NCBI RefSeq assembly: GCF_019710575.1
Contig: NZ_JAHWFK010000040.1
Coordinates: 177,965-241,964 of the forward strand
Length of the DNA stretch: 64,000 bases
Origin: Paractinoplanes polyasparticus
GTDB taxonomy: Bacteria > Actinomycetota > Actinomycetes > Mycobacteriales > Micromonosporaceae
Reading direction: 5' to 3'
In this document: one piece after another, positions 23,683 to 32,656 of the stretch
How positions within the stretch are numbered: the stretch's first letter is position 1
Layout: every line of letters begins with the position of its first letter
Notes under the pieces: model-generated
The model's input: only the letters and a program-made list of their open reading frames with translations
Databases searched by the model: none
Told to the model about the DNA's origin: nothing
Position numbers and translations under genes: made by a program

Positions 23683-26433
23683 TCAGCTGGTCGGGGGCGC
23701 GGTGGTGTAGACGGTTGGATCGCCCTGCTTCAGCCAGATCTGCGGGTTGTCGATCGGGGTGAAGGCGCGGTCACCGCCGGGCTCGCGAGTGGTGGGCACG
23801 ACGTCGCCGTTGGGTCGATGCATGATGAAGTTGATCGGCTTCGTGTCGTCGACGAGCGGGATCTCGTACGAGGCCCAGCCGCCCTCGACGCGCGTCGGGG
23901 GCCACGGCTTGTCCCAGGCGATCTGGGCCAGCACCGCCGGATCGACGGCCTCGCCCCACAGGTGCAGGCCCCAATCCGTGTAGTCGCCGGCCGGGCGGAA
24001 GTAGTTGACCGTGGCCGTCGTCAGGGGTGGGCCGGCGTAGCGGACCGTGCGGATCGGGCTGACCACCGAGGGGTCGCGGAGCACGGCCCGGTAGCGGATC
24101 TGCGTGCCCGCGGCCAGGTTGAGCGGCGCCAGGTCGTCGAAGACCGTGTACGCGGGCGACGAGTCGTCCCGGCCGATCGTCGTCCAGGCGCCACCGGCGA
24201 CGCTGCGCTCGAACCGCACCACGTGGCTCGCCCGTTCCGGGTCGGCCACCGCCCGCACCTCGACCCGGCCGCGCACGTTGGCCGCCTCGGCCGGGGCCTC
24301 GATGGTCAGCGAAGGCGCGGGCACCCGGGCCGAGCGCGACGAACTCGTGCGGGTGTGCCCGGCGTTGTCGAGCACTACCGCCCGGTATTCGACCTGCGTG
24401 CCGGTGGGCAGGCCGGACACGTCGTGGAACACCCGGTACGGCGCGTTGTCGTCGGTGCCGATCGGCGTCCAGCCGCCATGTCCCGTACGGGCATAGAAGC
24501 TGACCTCGGCGAACGACGAGCCGCTCAGCGAGGCGGAGACCTGCATGCGGCCACGCGATTCGGCGGACGGGGAGGGCGCCGCCAGAGACACCGCCGGAGC
24601 GGCCTTCGAGGCGGGGACCCGGCCGGTCGAGGCGTAGACGACCGTGGAGAGCGGCGGAACGGTCACTGTGAGCTTGCGGTCGGCGGCCGAGGTTGTCGTG
24701 GCCGGTCCGGCGCCGTACAGCCGCTGGAACTTTCCGCCCGCGATGTAGGTCGGGACGGCCGCGGTCTGGGCTGACGTGCTGTTGTTCAGCGCGACCACAT
24801 ACTCACGCTGCTGCGAGCGGTCGGTGCGGGAGAACGCGTAGATCCCGGGCCCCGAGGCGGCGTACCGGTGCTGGTGCGCACCGTCCCGCAACGTCGGGTA
24901 CCGGGACGTCAGCGCGGCCAGGCCGGCGATCCCGGCGTACAGGGGATGGCCGGTCACGAAATTGTCCTGGGCGTGCGTGGCGGCCGTGCCGATCAGGTCG
25001 TCGTCGAGATACTCGGGCACGCGGCTCCCGAACATCGTCTGCCGCGCGTCCTGGTCGCCGCCGGGGCCGGTGAAGCCCTGCTCGTCGCCGTAGTAGATGA
25101 CCGGGTTGCCGCGCGAGAAGTACATGAGCTCGTGGGCGAGCCGGTCGCGGGCCAGCCAGGCGGCGTCGCCCGCGCCCGGGTTGTCGGCCTGCACGAAGCT
25201 GCCGATGCGTCCCATGTCGTGGTTACCCAGGAACGTGGGCAGTTGATAGACGTTGGAGTCGGCGTCGGTGTACCAGTCGTCGCCGGCGAAGAACTGTTCC
25301 AGCGCGGCCGCGGACTGCCCGCGCGAGGCGTAGTTGCGGGCCGCGTCCTGGAACGGGAAGTCGAGCACCGCCTGCATCCGGTCCTTCGTGGTGAACTGCG
25401 AGGTGAAGCTCTTCGAGGTGTCGAAGACCTCGCCGAACATGAAGAACTCGGGCTTGCCGTGCCGGCGGGCGAACGCGAGCACCTCGGGCCCGAACTTCTG
25501 CCAGAACTCGTCGTTGACGTGCTTCATGGTGTCGATCCGGAAGCCGTCGATGCCGAAGTCGGCGATCCACCGTTCGTAGATGTCGATCATGCCGTTGACG
25601 ACGCGCGGGTGCTCGGTGAACAGGTCGTCGAGGCCGAAGAAGTCGCCGTAGAGCGAGTTCTCGCCGACGAAGGTCGTGTCGCCCCGGTTGTGATAGAGCG
25701 TGGTGTCGTTGAGCCAGGCCGGAACCTTGAGGTTCTTCTCGGCCTCGTCGAGCACCGGCTTGTACGGGAACGACGTCGCCGGGTCGAGCGCCGGGAAGCT
25801 GGACCGGCCGGCGTGGTCACGATCGTCGAACGGGCGTCCGGTTGCGGTCCGGTAGGGCGAGACGTCCTTCGACACGTACGGCTGGCGCGCGCCCGACTCG
25901 TAGCCGATCACGTCGGCCGTGTGGTTGGTGATGATGTCGAAGTAGACCTTCATGCCCCGCTGATGGGCCGCGTCGATCAGCGACTTCAGCTCGGCGTTGG
26001 TGCCCAGGTGGGGATCGATCTGGGTGAAGTCGGTGATCCAGTAGCCGTGGTAGCCGGCCGACGGCCCGTCCTCGAGTTGCACAGCCTTGTTCTTGAAGCT
26101 GGGCGTCAGCCAGATCGACGTGGTGCCCAGGCCCTTGATGTAGTCGATGCGGCGCAGCAGCCCGGCCAGGTCACCGCCGTTGTAGAAGCCCTTCTTCGTC
26201 GGGTCGAAGCCCGACACCAGCGGGTCGGCGCCCAGCCCGCCCTGGTCGTTGGCCGTGCTGCCGTTGTCGAACCGGTCGGCCATGACGAAGTAGAAGTTCT
26301 CGTCGGTGACCGGCGAGCGCAGCGAGTGGCGCCCCTGGAGGCCATTCCCACCGGACGCGTGGGCCGGGGCGCTGATCACCCCGCCCGCCAGCACCGCGGA
26401 CAGAAGGACGGCAAGTTTGCGGCGTATGTGCAT
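23683..26433 (-). CDS. Secreted GH13 alpha-amylase/pullulanase-like enzyme
   Basis: A 916-residue exported enzyme with a 27-residue signal peptide. The GH13 TIM barrel (residues ~40-490) has region I DIITNH, region II GFRIDTMKH with nucleophile Asp301, region III FMFGEVFD with acid Glu335 and region IV FLGNHD with Asp406. A C-terminal beta domain follows, then two bacterial Ig-like segments with repeated SFAEVSFYARTG / GxWTxIGxDD patterns (~600-790), and finally a PUD/CBM41-like starch-binding domain (VNYFRPAGDYTDWGLHLWGE, ~800-900). It should degrade alpha-glucans outside the cell. The start has AGGAG 6 bases upstream and overlaps the stop of an upstream coding-like fragment (TGATG). Confidence 0.93.
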   Translation of the reverse strand: MHIRRKLAVLLSAVLAGGVISAPAHASGGNGLQGRHSLRSPVTDENFYFVMADRFDNGSTANDQGGLGADPLVSGFDPTKKGFYNGGDLAGLLRRIDYIKGLGTTSIWLTPSFKNKAVQLEDGPSAGYHGYWITDFTQIDPHLGTNAELKSLIDAAHQRGMKVYFDIITNHTADVIGYESGARQPYVSKDVSPYRTATGRPFDDRDHAGRSSFPALDPATSFPYKPVLDEAEKNLKVPAWLNDTTLYHNRGDTTFVGENSLYGDFFGLDDLFTEHPRVVNGMIDIYERWIADFGIDGFRIDTMKHVNDEFWQKFGPEVLAFARRHGKPEFFMFGEVFDTSKSFTSQFTTKDRMQAVLDFPFQDAARNYASRGQSAAALEQFFAGDDWYTDADSNVYQLPTFLGNHDMGRIGSFVQADNPGAGDAAWLARDRLAHELMYFSRGNPVIYYGDEQGFTGPGGDQDARQTMFGSRVPEYLDDDLIGTAATHAQDNFVTGHPLYAGIAGLAALTSRYPTLRDGAHQHRYAASGPGIYAFSRTDRSQQREYVVALNNSTSAQTAAVPTYIAGGKFQRLYGAGPATTTSAADRKLTVTVPPLSTVVYASTGRVPASKAAPAVSLAAPSPSAESRGRMQVSASLSGSSFAEVSFYARTGHGGWTPIGTDDNAPYRVFHDVSGLPTGTQVEYRAVVLDNAGHTRTSSSRSARVPAPSLTIEAPAEAANVRGRVEVRAVADPERASHVVRFERSVAGGAWTTIGRDDSSPAYTVFDDLAPLNLAAGTQIRYRAVLRDPSVVSPIRTVRYAGPPLTTATVNYFRPAGDYTDWGLHLWGEAVDPAVLAQIAWDKPWPPTRVEGGWASYEIPLVDDTKPINFIMHRPNGDVVPTTREPGGDRAFTPIDNPQIWLKQGDPTVYTTAPPTS

Positions 26434-26663
26434 CAGAACTCCTGAGGAAGCAGGATCTCGCCGATGGCGGTGAACAGGCCGCGGTCCACGTCGTTGCCGA
26501 CGGAGATCCGTAACGTGGCCGTAGCAGGCACGTCATGGACTGTAATGGATGTTCGAGTTTCGCCACGGCGAATGTCGGCCGGGACTGGCAGGTCGTCCAC
26601 GGTTGCGACCGGATCGACGCCGGTGAGTGCCGGAACGGTGGTTGTCCCGGTGTCCGGGCCTGG
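26433..26663 (-). other. Coding-like 76-codon fragment between methyltransferase and amylase genes
   Basis: After the methyltransferase TGA (26664-26666) the same frame stays open for 76 codons and ends in a TGA that overlaps the amylase ATG. The translation ends with VPATATLRISVGNDV, DRGLFTAIGEILLPQEF and looks like the tail of a protein. There is no convincing start codon or ribosome site, only GTG codons inside. It contains a TTA codon, rare in this genome, and its third positions are less GC-biased than those of its neighbours. It may be a gene remnant, a readthrough extension, or chance. Confidence 0.3.
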
Positions 26664-27515
26664 TCAGAGGCCGGTGGCTGACGGGGCTGAGGCCTGGGCG
26701 CGGACCAGCCAGCAGGCGGCGGTGAAGCGTACGTCGGAGCCCTTGACATAGGGGGCGAAGGCGGGGCGGACGGCGTCCACGACCTTCGTGCGGATCGGGT
26801 CGCCGGCGTCGGGGAGGGCCAGGCCGACCGGGCCCAGGCGGGTGAAGTAGCCGACCAGGTCGGATTCGGGAAAGGTGCACTCGATGTCGACGGGGTCGAT
26901 CGTGATGCCGGCCCAGCCGGCGGCGTCGAGGATGGTGCGGACCTTGGTGGCGTCGGCGAACGCGAACTGGCCGGGGCCCTCGACGCGGCGGGGCGGCAGG
27001 TTCGGCAGGAGCGGGGCGGCGGCCCGTTCGGCGACTGTCATGAACGGGTTCTCCTCGATGGCACGCCACGCCACGAAGGTCAGGTCGGCGTCGGGGGTCG
27101 CGGCCCGGCGCAGGTTGCTGAACGCGCGTACGGGGTCGTCGAAGAACATGACGCCGAAGCGGGAGATGACGGTGTCGAACGAGTCCGCCGCCCACTGGTG
27201 TTCCTGCACGTCGGCGCAGAGGAATTCGGCGCCGGCGCCGGCGCCGCGGGCCTCGGCGGCGGCGATCATCGAGGCCGAGATGTCGACGCCCACGCAGCGG
27301 CGGCCGGGAGCGAGCCGCTCGGCCACGGCGACAGTGGTGACGCCGGTGCCGCAGCCGACGTCCAGGACGCTGCGACGACCCGGGTCCACGGTGCCGACGA
27401 GCAGCTCCTCCAGCGGGCGGTACATCCCGTCCATCAGTGACTGGAGTTGCACCCAGGCCTGGCCGGACGGCCCGTTCCAGCGGGCGGCGCCTCCGTAGCC
27501 GGTCGTGCTGCTCAT
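26664..27515 (-). CDS. Class I SAM-dependent methyltransferase (UbiE/COQ5-like)
   Basis: A 283-residue methyltransferase. Motif I is SVLDVGCGTGVTTVAVA, then CVGVDISASMIAAAE, then the acidic loop LCADVQEHQWAADSFDTVISRFGVMFFDDP, all characteristic of the ubiquinone/menaquinone-type branch that also methylates natural products. The start at 27515 is supported by GGGGAGG 7 bases upstream; an upstream in-frame start at 27548 is not. Substrate unknown. It is read in the same direction as the amylase, but a 230-base odd fragment separates them. Confidence 0.88.
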   Translation of the reverse strand: MSSTTGYGGAARWNGPSGQAWVQLQSLMDGMYRPLEELLVGTVDPGRRSVLDVGCGTGVTTVAVAERLAPGRRCVGVDISASMIAAAEARGAGAGAEFLCADVQEHQWAADSFDTVISRFGVMFFDDPVRAFSNLRRAATPDADLTFVAWRAIEENPFMTVAERAAAPLLPNLPPRRVEGPGQFAFADATKVRTILDAAGWAGITIDPVDIECTFPESDLVGYFTRLGPVGLALPDAGDPIRTKVVDAVRPAFAPYVKGSDVRFTAACWLVRAQASAPSATGL

Positions 27516-27572
27516 GCCGTGCCTCCCCGTTCCGGTGGTGTCGGGCAAACGGTAACGCGGACAGGCCCGGCC

Positions 27573-28082
27573 TCAGTGCGTGACCGGCTCCAGGCAGCCG
27601 AACTCGCCGTTCGCTCCGGTGACCTCGACCAGCACCCGTTCCGGGCGGACGTCGCCGAGCACGCAGCCGGCCTCCGGGAACCGCACCTCGAAGACCGCGC
27701 CCGGCGGTTGCCGCATCTCGCTGACGCCCACGTCGTCGGGGTGCAGGCCCAGGTCGAGCAGGGCCTTGCGGGTGGACGCCGGGTCGAAGTCGCCGGCCTT
27801 CCGCAGGGCGGTCAGCTTCGGGCGGATCCGTGCCGCGAGGGCGTCCCCGGTGCGCTGCTCGCCGGGGGTGAGGTCGTGCCGCTGCTTCCACCCGTTGTTC
27901 TCGGCCTGGTGCGGCGCCCCGTCGCCCGGCGGTGCCGACCCGGCTGCGATGTCCGGCGGCGCCGAAGCGGCGGCGGACGGCGACGGAAGCGGCGCCGCGT
28001 CCCCGTCACCCGCTCCGGGTCGCGCACACCCGAGCACGAGCAAACCGAGCACAGCCGCCGTCACCCACCGATATCGCATCAT
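27573..28082 (-). CDS. Putative lipoprotein of unknown function
   Basis: A 169-residue protein starting with two adjacent Met codons (28082 and 28079; GGGAG is better spaced for the second). The hydrophobic segment ends in a lipobox, LLVLGC (Cys19), followed by a low-complexity Ala/Pro/Gly/Ser linker (~20-60) and a globular domain (~65-169) with WKQRHDLTPGEQRTGDALAARI, LLDLGLHPDDVGVSEM and two Cys (CVLGDV, GCLEP) that could form a disulfide. I do not recognise the domain. It follows the GH92 gene on the same strand reading away from it. Confidence 0.75.
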   Translation of the reverse strand: MMRYRWVTAAVLGLLVLGCARPGAGDGDAAPLPSPSAAASAPPDIAAGSAPPGDGAPHQAENNGWKQRHDLTPGEQRTGDALAARIRPKLTALRKAGDFDPASTRKALLDLGLHPDDVGVSEMRQPPGAVFEVRFPEAGCVLGDVRPERVLVEVTGANGEFGCLEPVTH

Positions 28083-28135
28083 CAACTCCCGTCGCGGATC
28101 GTACGGGGAGTTGTCCAGGCGCCGGGGCTGATCGA

Positions 28136-31100
28136 TCAGGCGAGCAGCTCCCACTCGGCCAGCTGGGTCGCGGCGCCGCCGTGGTTGGCGGTGATCTGCA
28201 GGCGGTAGCGCGAGTAGGCCGTCGCGGTGGGGACGACGAAGGCGCGGGTCTGGCGCCGGTCGGCGAAGTCCAGGTTCGAGCGGGTGTCCACCGTCGTCCA
28301 CGTGGCGCCGTCGTTGGAGCCCTGCAGCGTCCAGCTTCGGGGGTCGCGTTCGGGGGCGTCCTCGGCCGAGGTGAGCGTGTACTGCTTCACGGCCGCGGCG
28401 GCGGGCAGGCGGTACTCGAGCGTGCCGGTGCCGGTGAACGTCAGCCACTTGGTGAGCGAGGTGTCGTCGACCAGCTTGGCGGCGGTCTCGTTGGGGGCGT
28501 TCTCGCCGCTGGCGCTCACCGTGCCGCCGGTGGCCTTGTCGGACAGGGGGCGCGGGGCCGCGGCGCCCGTGGTCAGCGAGGGCGGTACGTCGTTGGCGCC
28601 GGTGCCCCACGAGGACGGGTTGGGACCCATCACGAAGCTGAGCGTTCCGCCCGCCTGCAGGTCGGCGTGCGTGAGGTAGTTCTTCGTGTAGGCGGCCCCG
28701 TTGAGCGTCGCACTCTGGATGTATCTGTTCGTGTCGCTCACGCCCGGCGCCGATACCGTGAACGTGCGGCCGTTCTCGAGCGAAACTGTCGCCGAGGGGT
28801 GCAGGGGCGCGCCGATCGTGTAGTCGGTGCTGCCCATGCGGGCGGGATAGAAGCCCAGCGCGCTGAACACGTACCAGGCCGACATCTGGCCGTTGTCCTC
28901 GTCGCCGAGGTAACCGCCGCCGTTGCCCGCGCCCGATCCGTACAGCTTGGTCAGCACGTCGCGGACCCGGTTCTGCGTCTTGGCGGGAGTGCCGGCGTAG
29001 TTGTACATGTAGAGCATGTGATGGATCGGCTCGTTCGGGTGGGCGTACTGGCCCATGTTGGTGTCGTAGGCCTCCCGCATCTCGTGGATGACACCGCCGT
29101 ACGAGCCGGGCAGGTAGTCGCGGGACGCCGCGAACACCGAGTCGATCTTCGCCGACAGCTGCGCCCGGCCGCCGTACAAATTGGCCATGCCCTGCGGATC
29201 CTGCGGCGCGGGCGTCGCATAGTGCCAGGGCGCGCCCTCGGTGAACTCGTAGCCCCATTCGTTGGGGCGGAAGGACGAATCGGCCGTACGCCAGGAGCCG
29301 TTGGACTGCTTGCCGCGGAAGAACCCGGTCGACGGCGACCACAGGTTCGCGTAATCGAGGGCCCGGTTCTCGAAATAGGCGGCGTCCTCGTCGAATCCGA
29401 GCGCCCGTCCCAGTTGCGCGATGCCGAAGTTGTTGTTGGCGTCCTCGAGCGTCCACGACGCCGCCTCGCCGCGGACGTCGGTCGGAACGTACCGCTTGAA
29501 CGTCGACACCTCGATTCCCTTGCGGCCCCGCGAACCCGATGACGAATACACCGCCGCGTTCTTCACCATCGACGCGTACGCGGCCCGGAAGTCGAAGTTC
29601 CGCACGCCCTTCACGTACGCGTCGGCGAAGGCCAGATCCTGGTTCGTGCCGACCATGATGTCGATGTAGCCGGGTCCCGACCAGCGCGGTGTCCAGCCGC
29701 CGTTCTTGTAGGCGTTGACAAAACCGTCGAGCATTTCCCCCGTACGCGTGGGAGTGAGCAATGTGTACAGCGGCCACACCGCCCGCGCCGTGTCCCAGAA
29801 GCCGTTGTTCACATACATCTGCCCGTCGTGCACGGCGTTGTCGTACGGGCTGAAGTACTTGCGGACGCCCCCCACCGTCTCGGACATGTTGTTCGGGTAC
29901 ATGAACGCGCGATACAGGTTGGAGTAGAACGTGACCTGGCGGTCGGTCGAGGCGCCGTCGAGCCGCACCTTGCCCAGCGTCGTGTCCCACAGGGCGGCGG
30001 CCTGTTCGCGTACGGTGTCGAAGGTCTTCGACCCGACCTCCTGCGAGAGGTTGGCGGTGGCCTGCGCGACGCTGATGTACGAGGTGGCCATCTTGAGCGT
30101 CACCTGCTCGCCGGCCGTGGTGGCGAACCGGATCCAGCTCGTGACGCCCTGCCCGCTCACGCTTCCGGTGGCGGCGATGGCCTTGTCGACGGTCGCCGAG
30201 AAATAGAGCCGGGGGCCCTTGTGGTCGAGGTGCCCGGTGATCGTACGGGCGCCGGTGTTGACGGTGATGGAGCCGCCCACCTTGTCGATGGTGTCGAACA
30301 CGATGACCGACTCGGCCGCGGCCGGATACTTGAAGCGCAGGACGCCGGCGTGATCGGTCGGCGTCATCTCGGCCGTGATGCCGTACGTGTCGAGCTGGGT
30401 CTTGTAGTAGTGCGCCTGGGCGATCTCGTTGCTGTGGCTGAAGGTCGATTTCCGCGCGTCCGGCGTCGTCTTGATCGAGCCGGTCATCGGCATCACCTGG
30501 AGTTGCCCGTAGTCGCCGATCCACGGGCTCGGCTCGTGGCTGACGCCGAAGCCCTGCACGGTGCTCGAGTTGTACTGATAGAGCCAGCCGTCGCTGTTGC
30601 CGTTGGTGATCGGCGTCCAGAAGTTGAAGCCGTTGGGCACCGTCGAACCCGGGAACGTGTTGCCCCGTGAGTAGCTCACGTCGGAGTTCGAGCCGCGACG
30701 GGTGTCGACCAGATCGGACAGGCGGGCGGCCGGAGCGGCGGCCGTGACGGCGAGGTCGTCGAGATAGCCGCGGAACGTGCCGGTGTTGGCCGGCTGGTCG
30801 TAGCCGATGAGGATCCGGTCGACCGTCTTTCCGGCGACCCACTGGCCGATCGACGATGTGACGAAGTTCCACCGGTCGAATCCGAGGACGGAACCGTTGC
30901 CCTGGAACGACGGGTGCACCCGGATGCCGTTCTGATCGACCGCGCCCGAGTCGCGCAGCCGGCTGCCGTCGGTGAAGACCAGGTCGACCGCGACGTCGAG
31001 GTGGCCGCCGGACTGGGGAAAGACCCAGTACGAGAGCGTGGTCGCCGCGGTCACCGGTAGATCCACGTCGAAGATCCGGTTGTACGAGTACGACGCGGCG

Positions 31101-31372
31101 GTGCTCGTGTCGTTGCCGGAGTACATCAGGGCGGACGCGCCCGCGTGGGCCGTCTCGGTGCGGAGCGCGCTCTCCATGCCGGTCAGCGCGCAGCAGTAGC
31201 CGCCGACGCCCGAGCTGCTCTCGACGCTGTTCTGCCAGGTGGGCTGGGGGTCGCCGGCCTCGAAGCCGGTCACGAAGTCGCCGGGGGCGGCGGCCGCGGG
31301 GGTGGCGACCGCGACGCCCAGGCCGGCGGTCAGCAGGAGGGTGGCGAGCCAGGAAGTCGTGCTTCTGCGCAT
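28136..31372 (-). CDS. Secreted GH92 alpha-mannosidase with C-terminal F5/8 domain
   Basis: A 1078-residue exported enzyme. The ATG at 31372 opens on a clean signal peptide (RRSTTSWLATLLLTAGLGVA, then ATPAAAA). After an N-terminal jelly-roll-like region comes the GH92 core beginning LSDLVDTRRGSNSDVSYSRGN. The catalytic acid region is TEGAPW (Glu712) and the base region GDEDNG (Asp824, Asp826); NEPIHHMLYMYNYAG is the usual family motif. A discoidin/F5-8C domain ends the protein (ENAPNETAAKLVDDTSLTKWL, SWTLQGSNDGATW, ~940-1078). It is a shorter paralogue of the GH92 at 9399 and shares its LacI-type operator. Confidence 0.94.
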   Translation of the reverse strand: MRRSTTSWLATLLLTAGLGVAVATPAAAAPGDFVTGFEAGDPQPTWQNSVESSSGVGGYCCALTGMESALRTETAHAGASALMYSGNDTSTAASYSYNRIFDVDLPVTAATTLSYWVFPQSGGHLDVAVDLVFTDGSRLRDSGAVDQNGIRVHPSFQGNGSVLGFDRWNFVTSSIGQWVAGKTVDRILIGYDQPANTGTFRGYLDDLAVTAAAPAARLSDLVDTRRGSNSDVSYSRGNTFPGSTVPNGFNFWTPITNGNSDGWLYQYNSSTVQGFGVSHEPSPWIGDYGQLQVMPMTGSIKTTPDARKSTFSHSNEIAQAHYYKTQLDTYGITAEMTPTDHAGVLRFKYPAAAESVIVFDTIDKVGGSITVNTGARTITGHLDHKGPRLYFSATVDKAIAATGSVSGQGVTSWIRFATTAGEQVTLKMATSYISVAQATANLSQEVGSKTFDTVREQAAALWDTTLGKVRLDGASTDRQVTFYSNLYRAFMYPNNMSETVGGVRKYFSPYDNAVHDGQMYVNNGFWDTARAVWPLYTLLTPTRTGEMLDGFVNAYKNGGWTPRWSGPGYIDIMVGTNQDLAFADAYVKGVRNFDFRAAYASMVKNAAVYSSSGSRGRKGIEVSTFKRYVPTDVRGEAASWTLEDANNNFGIAQLGRALGFDEDAAYFENRALDYANLWSPSTGFFRGKQSNGSWRTADSSFRPNEWGYEFTEGAPWHYATPAPQDPQGMANLYGGRAQLSAKIDSVFAASRDYLPGSYGGVIHEMREAYDTNMGQYAHPNEPIHHMLYMYNYAGTPAKTQNRVRDVLTKLYGSGAGNGGGYLGDEDNGQMSAWYVFSALGFYPARMGSTDYTIGAPLHPSATVSLENGRTFTVSAPGVSDTNRYIQSATLNGAAYTKNYLTHADLQAGGTLSFVMGPNPSSWGTGANDVPPSLTTGAAAPRPLSDKATGGTVSASGENAPNETAAKLVDDTSLTKWLTFTGTGTLEYRLPAAAAVKQYTLTSAEDAPERDPRSWTLQGSNDGATWTTVDTRSNLDFADRRQTRAFVVPTATAYSRYRLQITANHGGAATQLAEWELLA

Positions 31373-31402
31373 GGCGTGACCTGCCGTTCGGGGCCGGGCG
31401 GG

Positions 31403-31417
31403 TGACAACGATGTCAA
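31403..31417 (-). promoter_or_regulatory. LacI-type operator in front of the second GH92 gene
   Basis: On the minus strand TTGACATCGTTGTCA differs by one base from the site at 9317-9331. Again the left end forms a perfect TTGACA -35 box. It lies 31 bases before the GH92 ATG (31372). Confidence 0.72.
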
Positions 31418-31468
31418 CGTTTCGGGATCGTAAACTTTTCAATAGAAACTCGTCAATGGAAGCTTCGG

Positions 31469-31474
31469 TACTAT
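31469..31474 (+). promoter_or_regulatory. -10 box of the M50 protease gene, leaderless
   Basis: TACTAT, a good -10 hexamer, ends 6 bases before the GTG start at 31481, so the transcript probably begins at the start codon. No clear -35 box is visible. There is no ribosome binding site in front of the GTG, in line with leaderless translation. Confidence 0.45.
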
Positions 31475-31480
31475 GCGCGG

Positions 31481-32629
31481 GTGCTCACGTACACCGCCGG
31501 ATTTCTGCTGTTTCTGCTCGGCATCTGCCTCTCGCTCGCGTGGCACGAGGCCGGGCACATGCTCGCCGCGCGCGCGTTCGGCATGAAGGTGCGGCGCTTC
31601 TTCGTCGGTCGCGGGCCTACGGTGTTCTCGTTCCGCCGCGGCGAGACCGAGTACGGGCTGAAGGCGCTGCCGATCGGCGGCTTCTGCGACATCGCCGGGC
31701 TCACCAGCCTCGACGAGCTGAGCCCCGACGAGCAGCGGCGCGCGATGTGGCGCTACCCGGCCTGGAAGCGCACCACGGTGATGCTGGCCGGCCCGGTCAT
31801 GCACGTAGTGCTCGCGGTCGCGATCCTGTACGCCATGGCGGTCAGCCTCGGCCTGCCGAACCTCAAGCCGGTGACCGAGCCCGTGGTCGCGGCCACCTCA
31901 TGCGTCGGCGCGGTGTGTCCCGCCGCCGAGGCCGGTCTGCGCCCCGGCGACCGGATCGAGGCCGTCGCCGGAGCGCCCACCCCGCTGTGGCGCGACGTCA
32001 TCGCGGCCGTGCAGGCCGCCGAGGGCCCCACCACGCTGACCGTCCGGCGCGACGGGTCGGCCCTGACGCTCACCGTCGACGTGGCCCGCGTGCCGCAGGC
32101 CGGCGGCGAGGTCGGCATGATGGGCGCGACCCCCGTGCCGCCGCCCGCCTATTTCCGGTACGACGCCATCGCCGCAACCAGCGCCACGGCGGCGTTCACC
32201 GGCGACCTGATCTCGGGCACGATCACCCAGCTGGCCGCGTTCCCCGAACGGATTCCCGCGGTGGTCGAGGCGATCGGCGGCGAGCGCGACCCCGACACCC
32301 CGATCAGCATGGTCGGCGCCGGCCGCCTCGGCGGCGAGGCAGTCGAGCGCGGCCTGTGGGGCACGTTCCTGCTGCTGCTGGTCAGCCTCAACCTGTTCAT
32401 GGCGGTGTTCAACCTGCTGCCACTGCTGCCGCTCGACGGCGCCCACATCGCGGTGGTGTGGTTCGAGCGGATCCGCGACGCCGTCCGCCGCCTGCGCGGC
32501 CGCCCCGCCGGCGGTCCGGTCGACTTCACCCGGCTGCTCCCGGTCACGATGGTCTTCATCGCGATCGGCGGCTTGATCATGGCTCTGACCATCACCGCCG
32601 ACATCGTCAACCCGATCCGCCTGTCCTGA
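31481..32629 (+). CDS. M50-family site-2 (RseP-like) intramembrane zinc protease
   Basis: A 382-residue membrane protease. The zinc motif HEAGH is at residues 22-26 in the first transmembrane helix. A PDZ-like region follows (~130-205, AAEAGLRPGDRIEAVAGAPTPLWRDV in sections), and the second active-site motif NLLPLLPLDGAH lies in a C-terminal helix and supplies the Asp ligand. Family members cut membrane-spanning substrates such as anti-sigma factors. The sigma/membrane-partner pair at 1197-2539 is a theoretical substrate pair in this window, though not linked to it by position. Confidence 0.93.
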   Translation: MLTYTAGFLLFLLGICLSLAWHEAGHMLAARAFGMKVRRFFVGRGPTVFSFRRGETEYGLKALPIGGFCDIAGLTSLDELSPDEQRRAMWRYPAWKRTTVMLAGPVMHVVLAVAILYAMAVSLGLPNLKPVTEPVVAATSCVGAVCPAAEAGLRPGDRIEAVAGAPTPLWRDVIAAVQAAEGPTTLTVRRDGSALTLTVDVARVPQAGGEVGMMGATPVPPPAYFRYDAIAATSATAAFTGDLISGTITQLAAFPERIPAVVEAIGGERDPDTPISMVGAGRLGGEAVERGLWGTFLLLLVSLNLFMAVFNLLPLLPLDGAHIAVVWFERIRDAVRRLRGRPAGGPVDFTRLLPVTMVFIAIGGLIMALTITADIVNPIRLS

Positions 32630-32656
32630 CGCCCGGGCCCCGGGGTACGGCGCCGG

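Noticed and set aside
32632..32650. CCCGG/CCGGG hairpin between the protease and lactonase genes as terminator
   Set aside because: The stem is only about five bases, several alternative pairings exist in this GC-rich string, and there is no T-run.
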